A stretch of DNA of 6,174 nt from the NCBI GenBank assembly GCA_020057805.1, contig JAGVFD010000227.1, positions 1 to 6,174 on the forward strand. The letters run 5' to 3'. Of this stretch, positions 1-6,060 are shown one piece after another (the first letter of the stretch is position 1; each line of letters opens with the position of its first letter). The DNA is from Sideroxydans sp. Its GTDB lineage: Bacteria > Pseudomonadota > Gammaproteobacteria > Burkholderiales > Gallionellaceae. Under the pieces are notes generated by a model, which saw only the letters and a program-made list of their open reading frames with translations, did no database searches and was not told where the DNA came from. The translations under genes were made by a program, and so were the position numbers.

Positions 1-69
1 AATTTGAAGTAACCTCTTTTCTGTCGCCACATCACAGGGCGTCGCCTCTAAACATTTTTATTTAACTTC

Positions 70-1314
70 ATGGCGCACCCAACACACAAACAACCCGCTT
101 ATTCCGAACGCGCCTTGCTACTCACCCTTGCGGGCATCCAGTTCAGCCACATCCTTGACTTTATGATCATGATGCCCTTGGGGCCGTTGTTGATGCGCGA
201 GTTGGGCATTACCACGCATGAGTTTGGGTTGTTGGTGGCGTCGTATAGTTTTAGTGCCGCCTTTTCTGGCTTGTTGGCTGCGACCTTTGTGGATAAGTTC
301 GAGCGCAAGCGTTTAATCTTGGTCATGTTCTTATTTTTTGGATTGGCGACGCTGGCGTGTGGCCTAGCGCCTAGTTACGCCACGCTCATCATCGCGCGCG
401 GCTTGGCGGGGGCGTTCGGCGGAGTATTAGGTGCATTGGTGCAAACCATCATCGGTGACACCATTCCTTTCGCACGACGCGCCACCGCGAGTGGCACCGT
501 GTCGGCGGCTTTCTCATTTTCAACGGTGGCGGGTGTGCCGCTGTCTTTGTGGTTGGCGAGTTACTTTCAGTGGCGCGCGCCGTTTATTTTCATCGTGGGG
601 TTGGTGGCGATTTTCATGGTGATTGCCATTCGCGTATTGCCCGAGCTACGCCATCACATGAGTCAAGAAAAACAAGCGCATCCCTTTTCATCTTTGTTCG
701 CGGTGATGCGGGATGCCAACCATTGGCGTGCGATGACGCTGTCCGCGCTCATCATCTTTTCCGGCTTCACTGTCATCCCTTACATCACCGTGTATGCGGT
801 GAACAACATCGCCATCAGCCAGCACGACATCGCTTACATCTACTTGGTGGGCGGCGCGGCAACGTTGGTGACAGCGCGGATCATTGGCAAGTGGGCGGAT
901 GTGGCAGGTAAGGTGCGTGTGTACCGCATCGTTGCCTTTGCAGCGATGGTACCTTTGCTTGCCGTGACACAGATTCAAACTGCTTCGCTAGCTTGGTGGC
1001 TGGTCTGCACGACTTTGTTCTTCGTCCTCATCTCAGGACGTTTCATTCCTGCCATGGCCATCATCACCTCGGCCGCACAACCCAAGTTGCGCGGCACGTT
1101 TATGTCGCTCAATGCCACCATGCAATCCTTGGCGATGGGATTGGCTGCGACCTTGAGCGGCTTCATCATCACGCAAGATGCGAGCGGCAATATCGTCGGG
1201 TATCAGAACGTAGGTTATGTCGCCATCGTCGCCAACCTCATTGCCATCTGGTTTGTGTCGCGCGTGGTGATGCACGATGCGCATCCTAATTTGCCCGACG
1301 TCACGCCCAAGTGA
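70..1314 (+). CDS. MFS transporter, DHA1/AraJ-like, 12 TM
   Basis: Predicted inner-membrane secondary transporter of the major facilitator superfamily, most likely a proton-coupled efflux carrier; the substrate cannot be told from sequence. The 414 residues fit the usual 12-helix length, with six helices on each side of a polar loop at about 190-218. Visible family marks are a degenerate motif A after TM2 (D74-KFE-R79-K80-R81), an R110-GLAG motif-B region in TM4, and a G155-V-P157 motif-C-like stretch in TM5, which suggests the drug/sugar efflux (DHA1, AraJ/YdhP) branch. ATG 70 is the first ATG after an in-frame TAA at 49, but no Shine-Dalgarno is visible before it. The next Met codons (32, 34, 35) lie inside TM1, so this start is preferred. 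The last codons (NLPDVTPK-stop) recur almost exactly at 3803-3831. Family assignment is firm; function is not. Confidence 0.9.
   Translation: MAHPTHKQPAYSERALLLTLAGIQFSHILDFMIMMPLGPLLMRELGITTHEFGLLVASYSFSAAFSGLLAATFVDKFERKRLILVMFLFFGLATLACGLAPSYATLIIARGLAGAFGGVLGALVQTIIGDTIPFARRATASGTVSAAFSFSTVAGVPLSLWLASYFQWRAPFIFIVGLVAIFMVIAIRVLPELRHHMSQEKQAHPFSSLFAVMRDANHWRAMTLSALIIFSGFTVIPYITVYAVNNIAISQHDIAYIYLVGGAATLVTARIIGKWADVAGKVRVYRIVAFAAMVPLLAVTQIQTASLAWWLVCTTLFFVLISGRFIPAMAIITSAAQPKLRGTFMSLNATMQSLAMGLAATLSGFIITQDASGNIVGYQNVGYVAIVANLIAIWFVSRVVMHDAHPNLPDVTPK
1286..1314 (+). repeat. Direct repeat copy 1 (3' end of MFS gene)
   Basis: The last 29 bases of the MFS gene, including its TGA stop, match 3803-3831 in 25 of 29 positions. 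The two copies share an uninterrupted 14-bp core, GACGTCACGCCCAA (1297-1310). The copies are in direct orientation and bracket about 2.5 kb. Confidence 0.75.
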
Positions 1315-1327
1315 TTTCAGGGCGTCT

Positions 1328-1462
1328 CTAATAATTCGTCGTACCGGCGCAGGCCGGTACCCAGCGGTTTTATTAAACAAGGCTTTGACTTTGCTTCGCA
1401 AGGAACTTTTTTTCTGAACTGGATACCGGCCTGCGCTGGTATGACGAAATTTGAATTATTAG
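1328..1462. repeat. REP-like inverted repeat pair
   Basis: Two inverted copies of a short palindromic unit flank a 54-bp spacer. The left arm (1328-1364) and right arm (1419-1462) pair along their whole length with three mismatches, except for a 7-nt insertion in the right arm. Each arm also folds on itself. The left forms an 8-bp stem GTACCGGC/GCCGGTAC with loop GCAG (1341-1360). The right forms an equivalent stem with one G-T pair (1423-1442). The outer ends are CTAATAATTC and GAATTATTAG. This is the architecture of REP/BIME-type elements, mobilised in other genomes by RAYT transposases; no such transposase is in the window. Confidence 0.75.
1389..1413 (+). terminator. Weak terminator-like hairpin after MFS gene
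   Basis: A 6-bp stem, CTTTGC (1389-1394) with GCAAGG (1398-1403), has a 3-nt loop and one wobble pair, and is followed after AAC by seven T (1407-1413). It lies 75 nt past the MFS stop, inside the spacer of the REP-like pair. The stem is weak, so this is only a candidate terminator for the MFS transcript. Confidence 0.3.
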
Positions 1463-1524
1463 TGGCATCTTCAATGAAATTATTGTGTAGGAGCCAGCGC
1501 GTCAGACGAATTGTAAATTGCCTG

Positions 1525-1533
1525 TGCTAGACT
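1525..1533 (+). promoter_or_regulatory. Candidate extended -10 for the TPR operon
   Basis: TGCTAGACT fits an extended -10 (TG-N-TAGACT, four of six to TATAAT). No good -35 is seen at 16-18 bp. If used, transcription would begin near 1540, placing the GCAA repeat in the 5' leader of the TPR operon and the ATG at 1542 almost at the RNA end. Confidence 0.25.
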
Positions 1534-1541
1534 CCCCGCCC

Positions 1542-1694
<153 letters not shown>

Positions 1695-1698
1695 GCCG

Positions 1699-1714
1699 TC
1701 ATGCAACTGCATGA
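1699..1714. promoter_or_regulatory. 7-bp inverted repeat, possible operator
   Basis: TCATGCA-AC-TGCATGA is a perfect 7-bp inverted repeat with a 2-nt centre, 31 bp before the TPR start codon. Its size and symmetry suit a dimeric repressor site, but there is no second copy or neighbouring regulator gene to support this. Confidence 0.2.
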
Positions 1715-1745
1715 TGAAAATCAATTCAACTCAAGGAGAACCCCG

Positions 1746-2663
1746 ATGTTTGCCACACCCAGAACAATAATCACGAACTTCACCTTCATTGCCAGCCTGC
1801 TTTTATCTAGCTTGGCACAGGCCGATATTCTGGCCTGTTTCAACTTCCTCAAGGCGCAGGATTACGCACGCGCAGAAAGCGAAGCGCAGCAACTACTTCA
1901 AGGCGGCAACCTCAATCGAGTTGATGAGCGTTATGCCCAACTATGTCTAGGTCAAGCCTATAACAATATGGGGCGCACTCAAGATGCGCTGCCGGCCTTC
2001 CAACGTGTGGAAGCACTATCGCAAACCACCAAAGAGCTGGCTATTGCGTACAACTGGCTGGGCTTAACTTATGACGACCTGAATGATCTGGATCGTGCCG
2101 AACTGTATGATCAGCGCGCGCTCAAAGCCTTTCGCGAACTAGGCCAAAAGCAAAATGAAGCCAGCACGCTGAACAATCTGGCACAGGTTGTAGAACGTCG
2201 TGGCGATTCGGGGCGCGCAATCAAGCTTTACCGCGAAGCTATGGCTATGCAGCCAGACGCAGAACAGGGCATCACGCTCAACAATATCGCGATGATCCAT
2301 AGTTCGCGTAAGGAGTACAAAGAGGCGATCAGGCTGCTACGTCAGGCCATCGAAATCGACCGCCGCAACGGCAATGCGCATGACACAGCAATGAAGCAAA
2401 TCAACCTTGGAGATGTTCTGTGTAATGCCAAACAATACCGGGCAGCAGAAAAGGAGCTACTGGCTGGTCTCAATGCCATCCGTCTGTTGGGTGATAAGGG
2501 TTGGGAGGCATCGGCTTATAAGGCACTGGCAAAGCTAGCGATTGATCAAAAAAACAAAGACGAAGCGCGTAAGTATTATTTACAGGCTGTGTTGACTTAT
2601 CGTGAGATTGGCGATGAGGCAAGTGCTAACGAAATCGTCAGTGCAGGTTGGGTGGAGAGATAA
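1746..2663 (+). CDS. Exported TPR-repeat protein
   Basis: Probable periplasmic scaffold protein of 305 residues; its binding partners are unknown. A Sec signal peptide is clear: basic R6, hydrophobic 12-22, and likely signal peptidase I cleavage after LAQA (26/27). C31 follows I-L-A but lies too far past the hydrophobic core to be a good lipobox. From about residue 30 to the end the protein is built of about seven helix-pair TPR units, for example at 62-95, 97-133, 137-170, 174-207, 214-249 and 253-290, with typical A-x-x-x-x-x-x-L-G/N-x-x-Y spacing. ATG 1746 is chosen because AAGGAG (1733-1738) sits 7 nt before it. The in-frame ATG at 1701 lacks a ribosome site and would add 15 polar residues before the signal peptide. 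It is the first gene of a coupled operon: its TAA is followed 2 nt later by the next ATG. No enzymatic domain is seen. Confidence 0.85.
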   Translation: MFATPRTIITNFTFIASLLLSSLAQADILACFNFLKAQDYARAESEAQQLLQGGNLNRVDERYAQLCLGQAYNNMGRTQDALPAFQRVEALSQTTKELAIAYNWLGLTYDDLNDLDRAELYDQRALKAFRELGQKQNEASTLNNLAQVVERRGDSGRAIKLYREAMAMQPDAEQGITLNNIAMIHSSRKEYKEAIRLLRQAIEIDRRNGNAHDTAMKQINLGDVLCNAKQYRAAEKELLAGLNAIRLLGDKGWEASAYKALAKLAIDQKNKDEARKYYLQAVLTYREIGDEASANEIVSAGWVER

Positions 2664-2665
2664 TC

Positions 2666-3190
2666 ATGAAAATTCCTAGTTCGTTCGGCTATCAAGTAAT
2701 CGCGCCAATGTTGCTTGGTTTTGTTATTGGCTTAACCAATATCTTTGGTTGTGATGATTTTGTATTGAAAAAACTTGAGTATTGGCTACATGACAATCCG
2801 ACAGGCATTTTTATGTTGGGGCTTTATCTGGTGATTTTGGGAATGGTAGGCATTGCAGGCTTCTTAATCGACACTGAAAATCTCAAGAATCATATCCGCA
2901 AGATTTCCTTTGTTGCGTGGTATAGCAAACTCGCTGGACTGCTTTCAGGATTGGCGATTAGTGCCATTATCTTTGGCTCTACAACAGAAATTGTCTTGCT
3001 TGGATTTTATTCGGCGTTGTTATTTGCGATTACTTGGATGTTTTGGACTTTTGAAAAAATGGTATTTGCCGAGACACCAGATGAAGGCAAAAAGAAATTG
3101 GTTTCTGGTGCGGCCTCAGCATGTTCTTTGCTAATTGGGGTATTTGCTTTTTACTTGGCTTGGAACGATTCGCAAGGGGGACAATTGTGA
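2666..3190 (+). CDS. Five-TM membrane protein, unknown family
   Basis: Hypothetical inner-membrane protein of 174 residues; I do not recognise the family. Hydrophobic segments at about 10-28, 47-68, 86-104, 106-128 and 147-166 predict five helices, with polar loops at 30-45 (D30, D31, K35, K36), 69-85 and 131-145 (ETPDEGKKK). No catalytic or transport signature is visible. ATG 2666 has GGAGAG (2654-2659) at 6 nt, embedded in the last codons of the TPR gene. A TTG at 2648 is in frame but would overlap that gene and precede the ribosome site. Its stop TGA overlaps the GTG start of the next gene, so the three genes are very likely cotranscribed and translationally coupled. The coding DNA is visibly more AT-rich than the genes on either side, which may reflect membrane-protein codons or a different origin. 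Confidence 0.75.
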   Translation: MKIPSSFGYQVIAPMLLGFVIGLTNIFGCDDFVLKKLEYWLHDNPTGIFMLGLYLVILGMVGIAGFLIDTENLKNHIRKISFVAWYSKLAGLLSGLAISAIIFGSTTEIVLLGFYSALLFAITWMFWTFEKMVFAETPDEGKKKLVSGAASACSLLIGVFAFYLAWNDSQGGQL

Positions 3191-3720
3191 AATCATTTTT
3201 CGTTATATTAGCTGCTTGGCTAATCTCTTATTCGAATGCGTTTGCACAAAACGCCGCCCCCTTCGGGCAAGAACTCGGCCTTTCCACCTATGCCCAAGTG
3301 AAGCAGCAGGTAGGCGGCAAGACCTCGCTTTCCGATGCGGGAAAAAACAAGTTTTCTGGCGGTAAGATGCTGCAAGGTGATGGCGACGGGTTGGGTATCG
3401 AGGGCTTATCTGGCGTTACGTTCATTTTCGATAAGTCGGACAAGCTGGCGGCAGTGACACTGACGTTACCCAAAGACAGTTTCAAGCAAACATTGGGCGC
3501 GCTTTCCGCCAAGTACAAGCTTATCGAGAAGCAAGTGCCGTTCGTTGGCAGTGCCTCTGCCAGATTGCAGCAGGGCGATTCGGTGATTGAGCTGGATGCG
3601 CCGCACATGTCGTTTGAGATGACGGTGCTGTATGCAACCAAGAGCTTGAAGCAGGCGTTCTCGCAGCAATCTGGCAATGAGCGGGCGGCGCAGGAGAAGC
3701 GGCAGGCGGATATGTTTTAG
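3187..3720 (+). CDS. Exported protein of unknown family
   Basis: Hypothetical secreted or periplasmic protein of 177 residues; I do not recognise a named domain. Residues 1-20 form a signal peptide (KSFFVILAAW core, then cleavage after AFA at 20/21). The mature part starts QNAAPFG and appears to be one alpha/beta domain. A glycine-rich middle (58-76) leads to alternating hydrophobic strands at 77-81 and 88-93 (GVTFIF, AAVTLTL). A helix follows (98-110), then a conserved-looking VPFVGSASARLQ (117-128), VIELDAPH (133-140) and a charged C-terminal helix (151-175). GTG 3187 is chosen because AAGGGGG (3174-3180) lies 6 nt upstream and the signal peptide begins there. A longer frame from 3121 would lie inside the preceding gene. 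The GTGA overlap (3187-3190) couples it to the membrane-protein gene. It is the last gene of the operon; a large palindrome starts 4 nt after the stop. Confidence 0.75.
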   Translation: MKSFFVILAAWLISYSNAFAQNAAPFGQELGLSTYAQVKQQVGGKTSLSDAGKNKFSGGKMLQGDGDGLGIEGLSGVTFIFDKSDKLAAVTLTLPKDSFKQTLGALSAKYKLIEKQVPFVGSASARLQQGDSVIELDAPHMSFEMTVLYATKSLKQAFSQQSGNERAAQEKRQADMF

Positions 3721-3723
3721 CGA

Positions 3724-3798
3724 GTAGGGTGGGCATATTTTTGTGCCCACGCTGTTCCGAGGTTTTACCGCGCGGGCATAAAAACGTGCCCACCCTAC
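3724..3798. repeat. Large palindromic element after the operon
   Basis: Perfect 12-bp outer arms (GTAGGGTGGGCA, 3724-3735; TGCCCACCCTAC, 3787-3798) continue inward with a few mismatches to about 30 bp each. The left half can also form its own hairpin, GTGGGCA/TGCCCAC (3729-3750), and the right half a similar one with one mismatch (3772-3793). From memory, TAGGGTGGGCA...TGCCCAC elements are dispersed repeats in several proteobacterial genomes. It could stop transcription at the end of the operon but lacks a U-tract. Confidence 0.75.
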
Positions 3799-3802
3799 AA
3801 GT

Positions 3803-3831
3803 CTAATTTTCCTGACGTCACGCCCAAATAA
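3803..3831 (+). repeat. Direct repeat copy 2 (relic of MFS 3' end)
   Basis: It matches 1286-1314 in 25 of 29 bases, with the core GACGTCACGCCCAA at 3814-3827. Read from 3802 it gives S-N-F-P-D-V-T-P-K-stop, against P-N-L-P-D-V-T-P-K-stop at the MFS C-terminus. Two of the four differences fall in the wobble base of a Pro and the Lys codon, and a third changes TGA to TAA, so the coding sense is preserved. No related sequence remains upstream, where the palindrome ends 4 nt before it. Confidence 0.7.
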
Positions 3832-3894
3832 GCCGCTCATCTTTTCTGAGGACTTGCCGATAGTTCAGATGTAAAGAACAGGGAGGAAGTTGTC

Positions 3895-4221
3895 ATGCGC
3901 TATGTGTCGGATGTAAAGCCAGTGGTAACGGGGGCGAATTCCAGCCTCGTTCCTAGCTTGTCATCCGTGCATGCGGTGAAGCCGATCCATTCTCGTGAGC
4001 AGGCGGTCTTTTTAGTCACCGCACGGCATCATAATCAGCCGAAAGCCTCGATAGAGGCGGATGCAAAATCCCTAACAAAGCTGCCTTTGCAAGAGAGGCG
4101 CACGGCCTGTCGCCGTATCCATAACCAGAAAGTATTGATTGAGCTACGCTCGGGGGTGGATAGACGACATCACGATTTGTTGGGTGGTCATGTTGCTGAA
4201 CATATCGACGAGAAAGTCTGA
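3895..4221 (+). CDS. Small Arg-rich hypothetical protein
   Basis: Hypothetical soluble protein of 108 residues. It has no signal peptide or membrane helix; I do not recognise a named family. The N-terminal 60 residues look poorly ordered (Ser/Val/Ala-rich, with HSREQAVF at 32-39). The C-terminal part is the likely conserved core: ERR (67-69), RR (73-74), VLIELRSG (80-87), DRRHH (89-93) and a closing AEHIDEKV. The spacing of the RR pairs resembles short Arg-rich segments of cytoplasmic adaptor or nucleic-acid-binding proteins, but this is not enough to assign a role. Support for a real gene is the strong ribosome site AGGGAGGAAG (3880-3889; GGAGG 8 nt before ATG 3895) and the position between palindromic elements without overlap. 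It is separated from the operon upstream by 174 nt and convergent with rlmM downstream. Confidence 0.6.
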   Translation: MRYVSDVKPVVTGANSSLVPSLSSVHAVKPIHSREQAVFLVTARHHNQPKASIEADAKSLTKLPLQERRTACRRIHNQKVLIELRSGVDRRHHDLLGGHVAEHIDEKV

Positions 4222-4225
4222 ATCA

Positions 4226-4318
4226 AAAAATTTGCCACAGAGGTCACAGAGCACACAGAGATGGAGGTTAGCTGACCTAGGTGTTGGTTTTCTCTGTGGT
4301 CTCTGTGTACTCTGTGGC
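4226..4318 (-). terminator. CACAGAG palindrome, likely terminator for rlmM
   Basis: Two 28-nt arms (4234-4261 and 4291-4318) pair at 24 of 28 positions around a 29-nt loop. Each arm is three 9-nt units ending CACAGAG (GCCACAGAG, then GT- and CA- variants on the left); the mismatches fall exactly in the 2-nt linkers. On the minus strand the stem is followed by CAAATTTTTT (4234-4225), so it resembles an intrinsic terminator for the rlmM transcript, whose stop is 20 nt before the stem. On the plus strand there is no U-tract. From memory, CCACAGAG-type hairpins are dispersed in many bacterial genomes, so this may be a mobile palindrome reused as a terminator. Confidence 0.6.
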
Positions 4319-4337
4319 TAAAGATCTGGCAGTTGAT

Positions 4338-5366
4338 TTAACGTTTCGCCCGAGTCAGAAACACCGTCACTTCTTCACGATCATGGTAGAGCTGCTTGGT
4401 CTCTAGGCGATAACGAATGCCCTTTGCGTTGAGCGCGGTGCGTATTGATGTCAGTGCGACATTTAACGCTTCTACGCGTTTCTTCATCGGCAACTTCAAA
4501 TTGAAGATGGCGTGCATGGTGTGCCCATCTATGAACCACTCGGTCACCAACGTTGCCACGCGTTGCGGTTGTTCCACCATGTCGCATACCAACCAATCTA
4601 CCGTTTTTTGGGGGCGGAATTTGAAGCCATCTTGGCGTAGATGCTTGATGTTTGGGTGACCTGCAGCCGCCCCTTTGAGCGGGCCGTTATCCACTGCGGT
4701 GACACTTAATCCACGTTGTACCAACTGCCAAGTCCATCCACCTGGCGCTGCGCCCAAGTCCACAGCGGTCATGTGTGGCTTCAGCCATTGAGATTGATCT
4801 TTTTTAGTCAGGAATACTTCGAATGCTTCAGCCAGTTTCAAATAGGAGCGGCTGGGCGCGTCGTTCACCATGCTGACGCGCTGGATGCCATTGAGTGCGC
4901 TGTTGCTGTTTTCTGGATTGCTGGTGGCAATCAATGCACGTTGTTCATTGGGGAAAAAGATATGCAAGCGCGGCAAGCTAGGGTCATCAATCAAGCGGGA
5001 TGTCTCGCGTAGCGCCTCTTCCAGCAAGGGTTGAAAGCGCTTGGTGAAGCCCGATAGCGTTTTTCCATCGTTGGTGTCGGGCACTTCCAGATAGAGCGCA
5101 CCAAATTTCTCTGGCACATCAGGAATCGCAGCGAGCAATGGGCTGAGACGGTCGCGCTCTGGCAAATCGGTTACCTCGCTATGCAAGGTCAATAGTTGGC
5201 GCACGAAAGTGAGTTGTTTGTAGGCAAGTTTGGCTTTGCCCTGCATCACCAGATAGCCGTTGTTCTCATCGGCTTCTATGATTTTGGCTTGCGTTTCTTC
5301 GATGCAATCGCGTTCGAAACCAGGGCGGCAGTAAATGAGCCAAGCGGGGAGAGTGGGATCGATCAT
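4338..5366 (-). CDS. rlmM: 23S rRNA (C2498-2'-O) methyltransferase RlmM
   Basis: SAM-dependent enzyme that 2'-O-methylates C2498 in the peptidyl transferase centre of 23S rRNA in E. coli (formerly YgdE). The 342 residues compare with about 366 in E. coli. The N-terminal THUMP-containing region starts with YCRPGFERD (12-20), and E-V-P-D-T-N-D (94-100) matches the family. The Rossmann catalytic part follows: DAPSRSYLKLAEAF (169-182, K177), SAM-binding DLGAAPGGWTWQL (203-215), AVDNGPLKG (224-232), RQDGFKFRP (244-252), VCDMVE (260-265, D262), NLKLPMKKR (289-297, K291) and LYHDREEVTV (326-335). K177, D262, K291 and E331/E332 fit the K-D-K-E tetrad of RrmJ-type 2'-O-methyltransferases. ATG 5366 overlaps the TGA of the upstream UPF0126 gene (ATGA, 5363-5366). 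With no visible Shine-Dalgarno, translation probably depends on coupling. The gene looks intact. Confidence 0.96.
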   Translation of the reverse strand: MIDPTLPAWLIYCRPGFERDCIEETQAKIIEADENNGYLVMQGKAKLAYKQLTFVRQLLTLHSEVTDLPERDRLSPLLAAIPDVPEKFGALYLEVPDTNDGKTLSGFTKRFQPLLEEALRETSRLIDDPSLPRLHIFFPNEQRALIATSNPENSNSALNGIQRVSMVNDAPSRSYLKLAEAFEVFLTKKDQSQWLKPHMTAVDLGAAPGGWTWQLVQRGLSVTAVDNGPLKGAAAGHPNIKHLRQDGFKFRPQKTVDWLVCDMVEQPQRVATLVTEWFIDGHTMHAIFNLKLPMKKRVEALNVALTSIRTALNAKGIRYRLETKQLYHDREEVTVFLTRAKR

Positions 5367-5974
5367 GGGTAGGCGCGGAATCTCGGTAAGTGGATATGCC
5401 AGCGGATGGCCGCCAGACGAATAATAACGATGACAAGCATAGCGGCTATCAGCGCAAAGTTGTGTGTCATGCCGAAATGGTCGAGGGCAAGTAATAGCAG
5501 CGCCCCTGCCAGTGCTGCCGTGGCGTAGATGTCAGTACGGAAAATAAGTGGGACTTCGTTACATAGAATGTCGCGGATGACACCACCGAACACCCCTGTG
5601 ATGACCCCCATTAAGGCGGCGATAAACCAATGCACCTGCAAACTCATGGCTACGCTGGTACCAATGACAGTGAACAGCGCGAGACCGACGGCATCAGGTA
5701 GCAGAAAGAAATTTTTGGGGATGCTAATTTTGCGTTCGAGATAGAACGTCAGCATGGCACCGGCGATGCCCACTACCACATAGAGTGGGTCGTGAATCCA
5801 ATACACAGGCAAACGCCCAAGCAATATGTCGCGCACCGTGCCACCGCCGATGCCAGCAATCACCGCGATGGTGGCCACGCCGAAGAGGTCGAGCTCGCGG
5901 CGTTGGGCTTCCAGTGTGGCGGTGATAGCGCAGACGCCGACTGCACAAAGATCGAGGATGTAGATGAGGCTCAT
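5363..5974 (-). CDS. UPF0126/TRIC-like membrane protein (YicG family)
   Basis: Inner-membrane protein of 203 residues with about seven helices, the usual length of the UPF0126 family (E. coli YicG, 205). Members are annotated as putative glycine transporters. Prokaryotic TRIC cation channels of known structure belong to the same family, so the substrate is not settled. The family's internal duplication is plain: GIGGGTVRDILLGRLP (41-56) and GVFGGVIRDILCNEVP (127-142), each Gly-rich followed by VRDIL/IRDIL. The start at 5974 is chosen over the in-frame ATG at 6001 for two reasons. A perfect TATAAT on this strand (6005-6000) overlaps ATG 6001, so the RNA should begin after it. The protein from 5974 (MSLIYILDLC) also aligns with the beginning of YicG. 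No strong Shine-Dalgarno is seen at either start. Its stop overlaps the rlmM start, so the two form an operon. Confidence 0.9.
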   Translation of the reverse strand: MSLIYILDLCAVGVCAITATLEAQRRELDLFGVATIAVIAGIGGGTVRDILLGRLPVYWIHDPLYVVVGIAGAMLTFYLERKISIPKNFFLLPDAVGLALFTVIGTSVAMSLQVHWFIAALMGVITGVFGGVIRDILCNEVPLIFRTDIYATAALAGALLLLALDHFGMTHNFALIAAMLVIVIIRLAAIRWHIHLPRFRAYP

Positions 5975-5999
5975 AGAGGTCGTGCTCAAAGGGGCGCGC

Positions 6000-6005
6000 A
6001 TTATA
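6000..6005 (-). promoter_or_regulatory. -10 box for the UPF0126-rlmM operon
   Basis: A perfect TATAAT on the minus strand. No convincing -35 is seen 16-18 bp upstream. Transcription would start near 5993, about 19 nt before the preferred ATG at 5974 and after the alternative ATG at 6001. Confidence 0.5.
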
Positions 6006-6060
6006 CGAGGTGGCGCTTAGCTCGGTGGTAGAATCCGCGCCTCATTTTTAGGTGGTATTC

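Noticed and set aside
1701..1745. Upstream ATG at 1701 as the start of the TPR protein.
   Set aside because: No ribosome site, and it would bury the signal peptide behind 15 polar residues. ATG 1746 has AAGGAG at 7 nt.
3121..3186. Longer frame for the 177-residue exported protein starting at 3121.
   Set aside because: It lies entirely within the preceding membrane-protein gene in another frame. The GTG at 3187 has a good ribosome site and begins a clean signal peptide.
3466..3840. Minus-strand ORFs of 90-129 codons across the 177-residue gene and the palindrome.
   Set aside because: They are Arg/Pro/His-rich shadows of the plus-strand gene with no ribosome sites or family features.
6013..6034. 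tRNA-like D-arm: TTAGCTCGGTGGTAGAAT resembles the AGCTCAGTGGTAGAGC of tRNAs.
   Set aside because: The D-stem does not close (GAAT instead of GAGC), no anticodon or T arm follows, and the HAD gene starts within 30 nt. Chance resemblance or an unrecoverable fragment.
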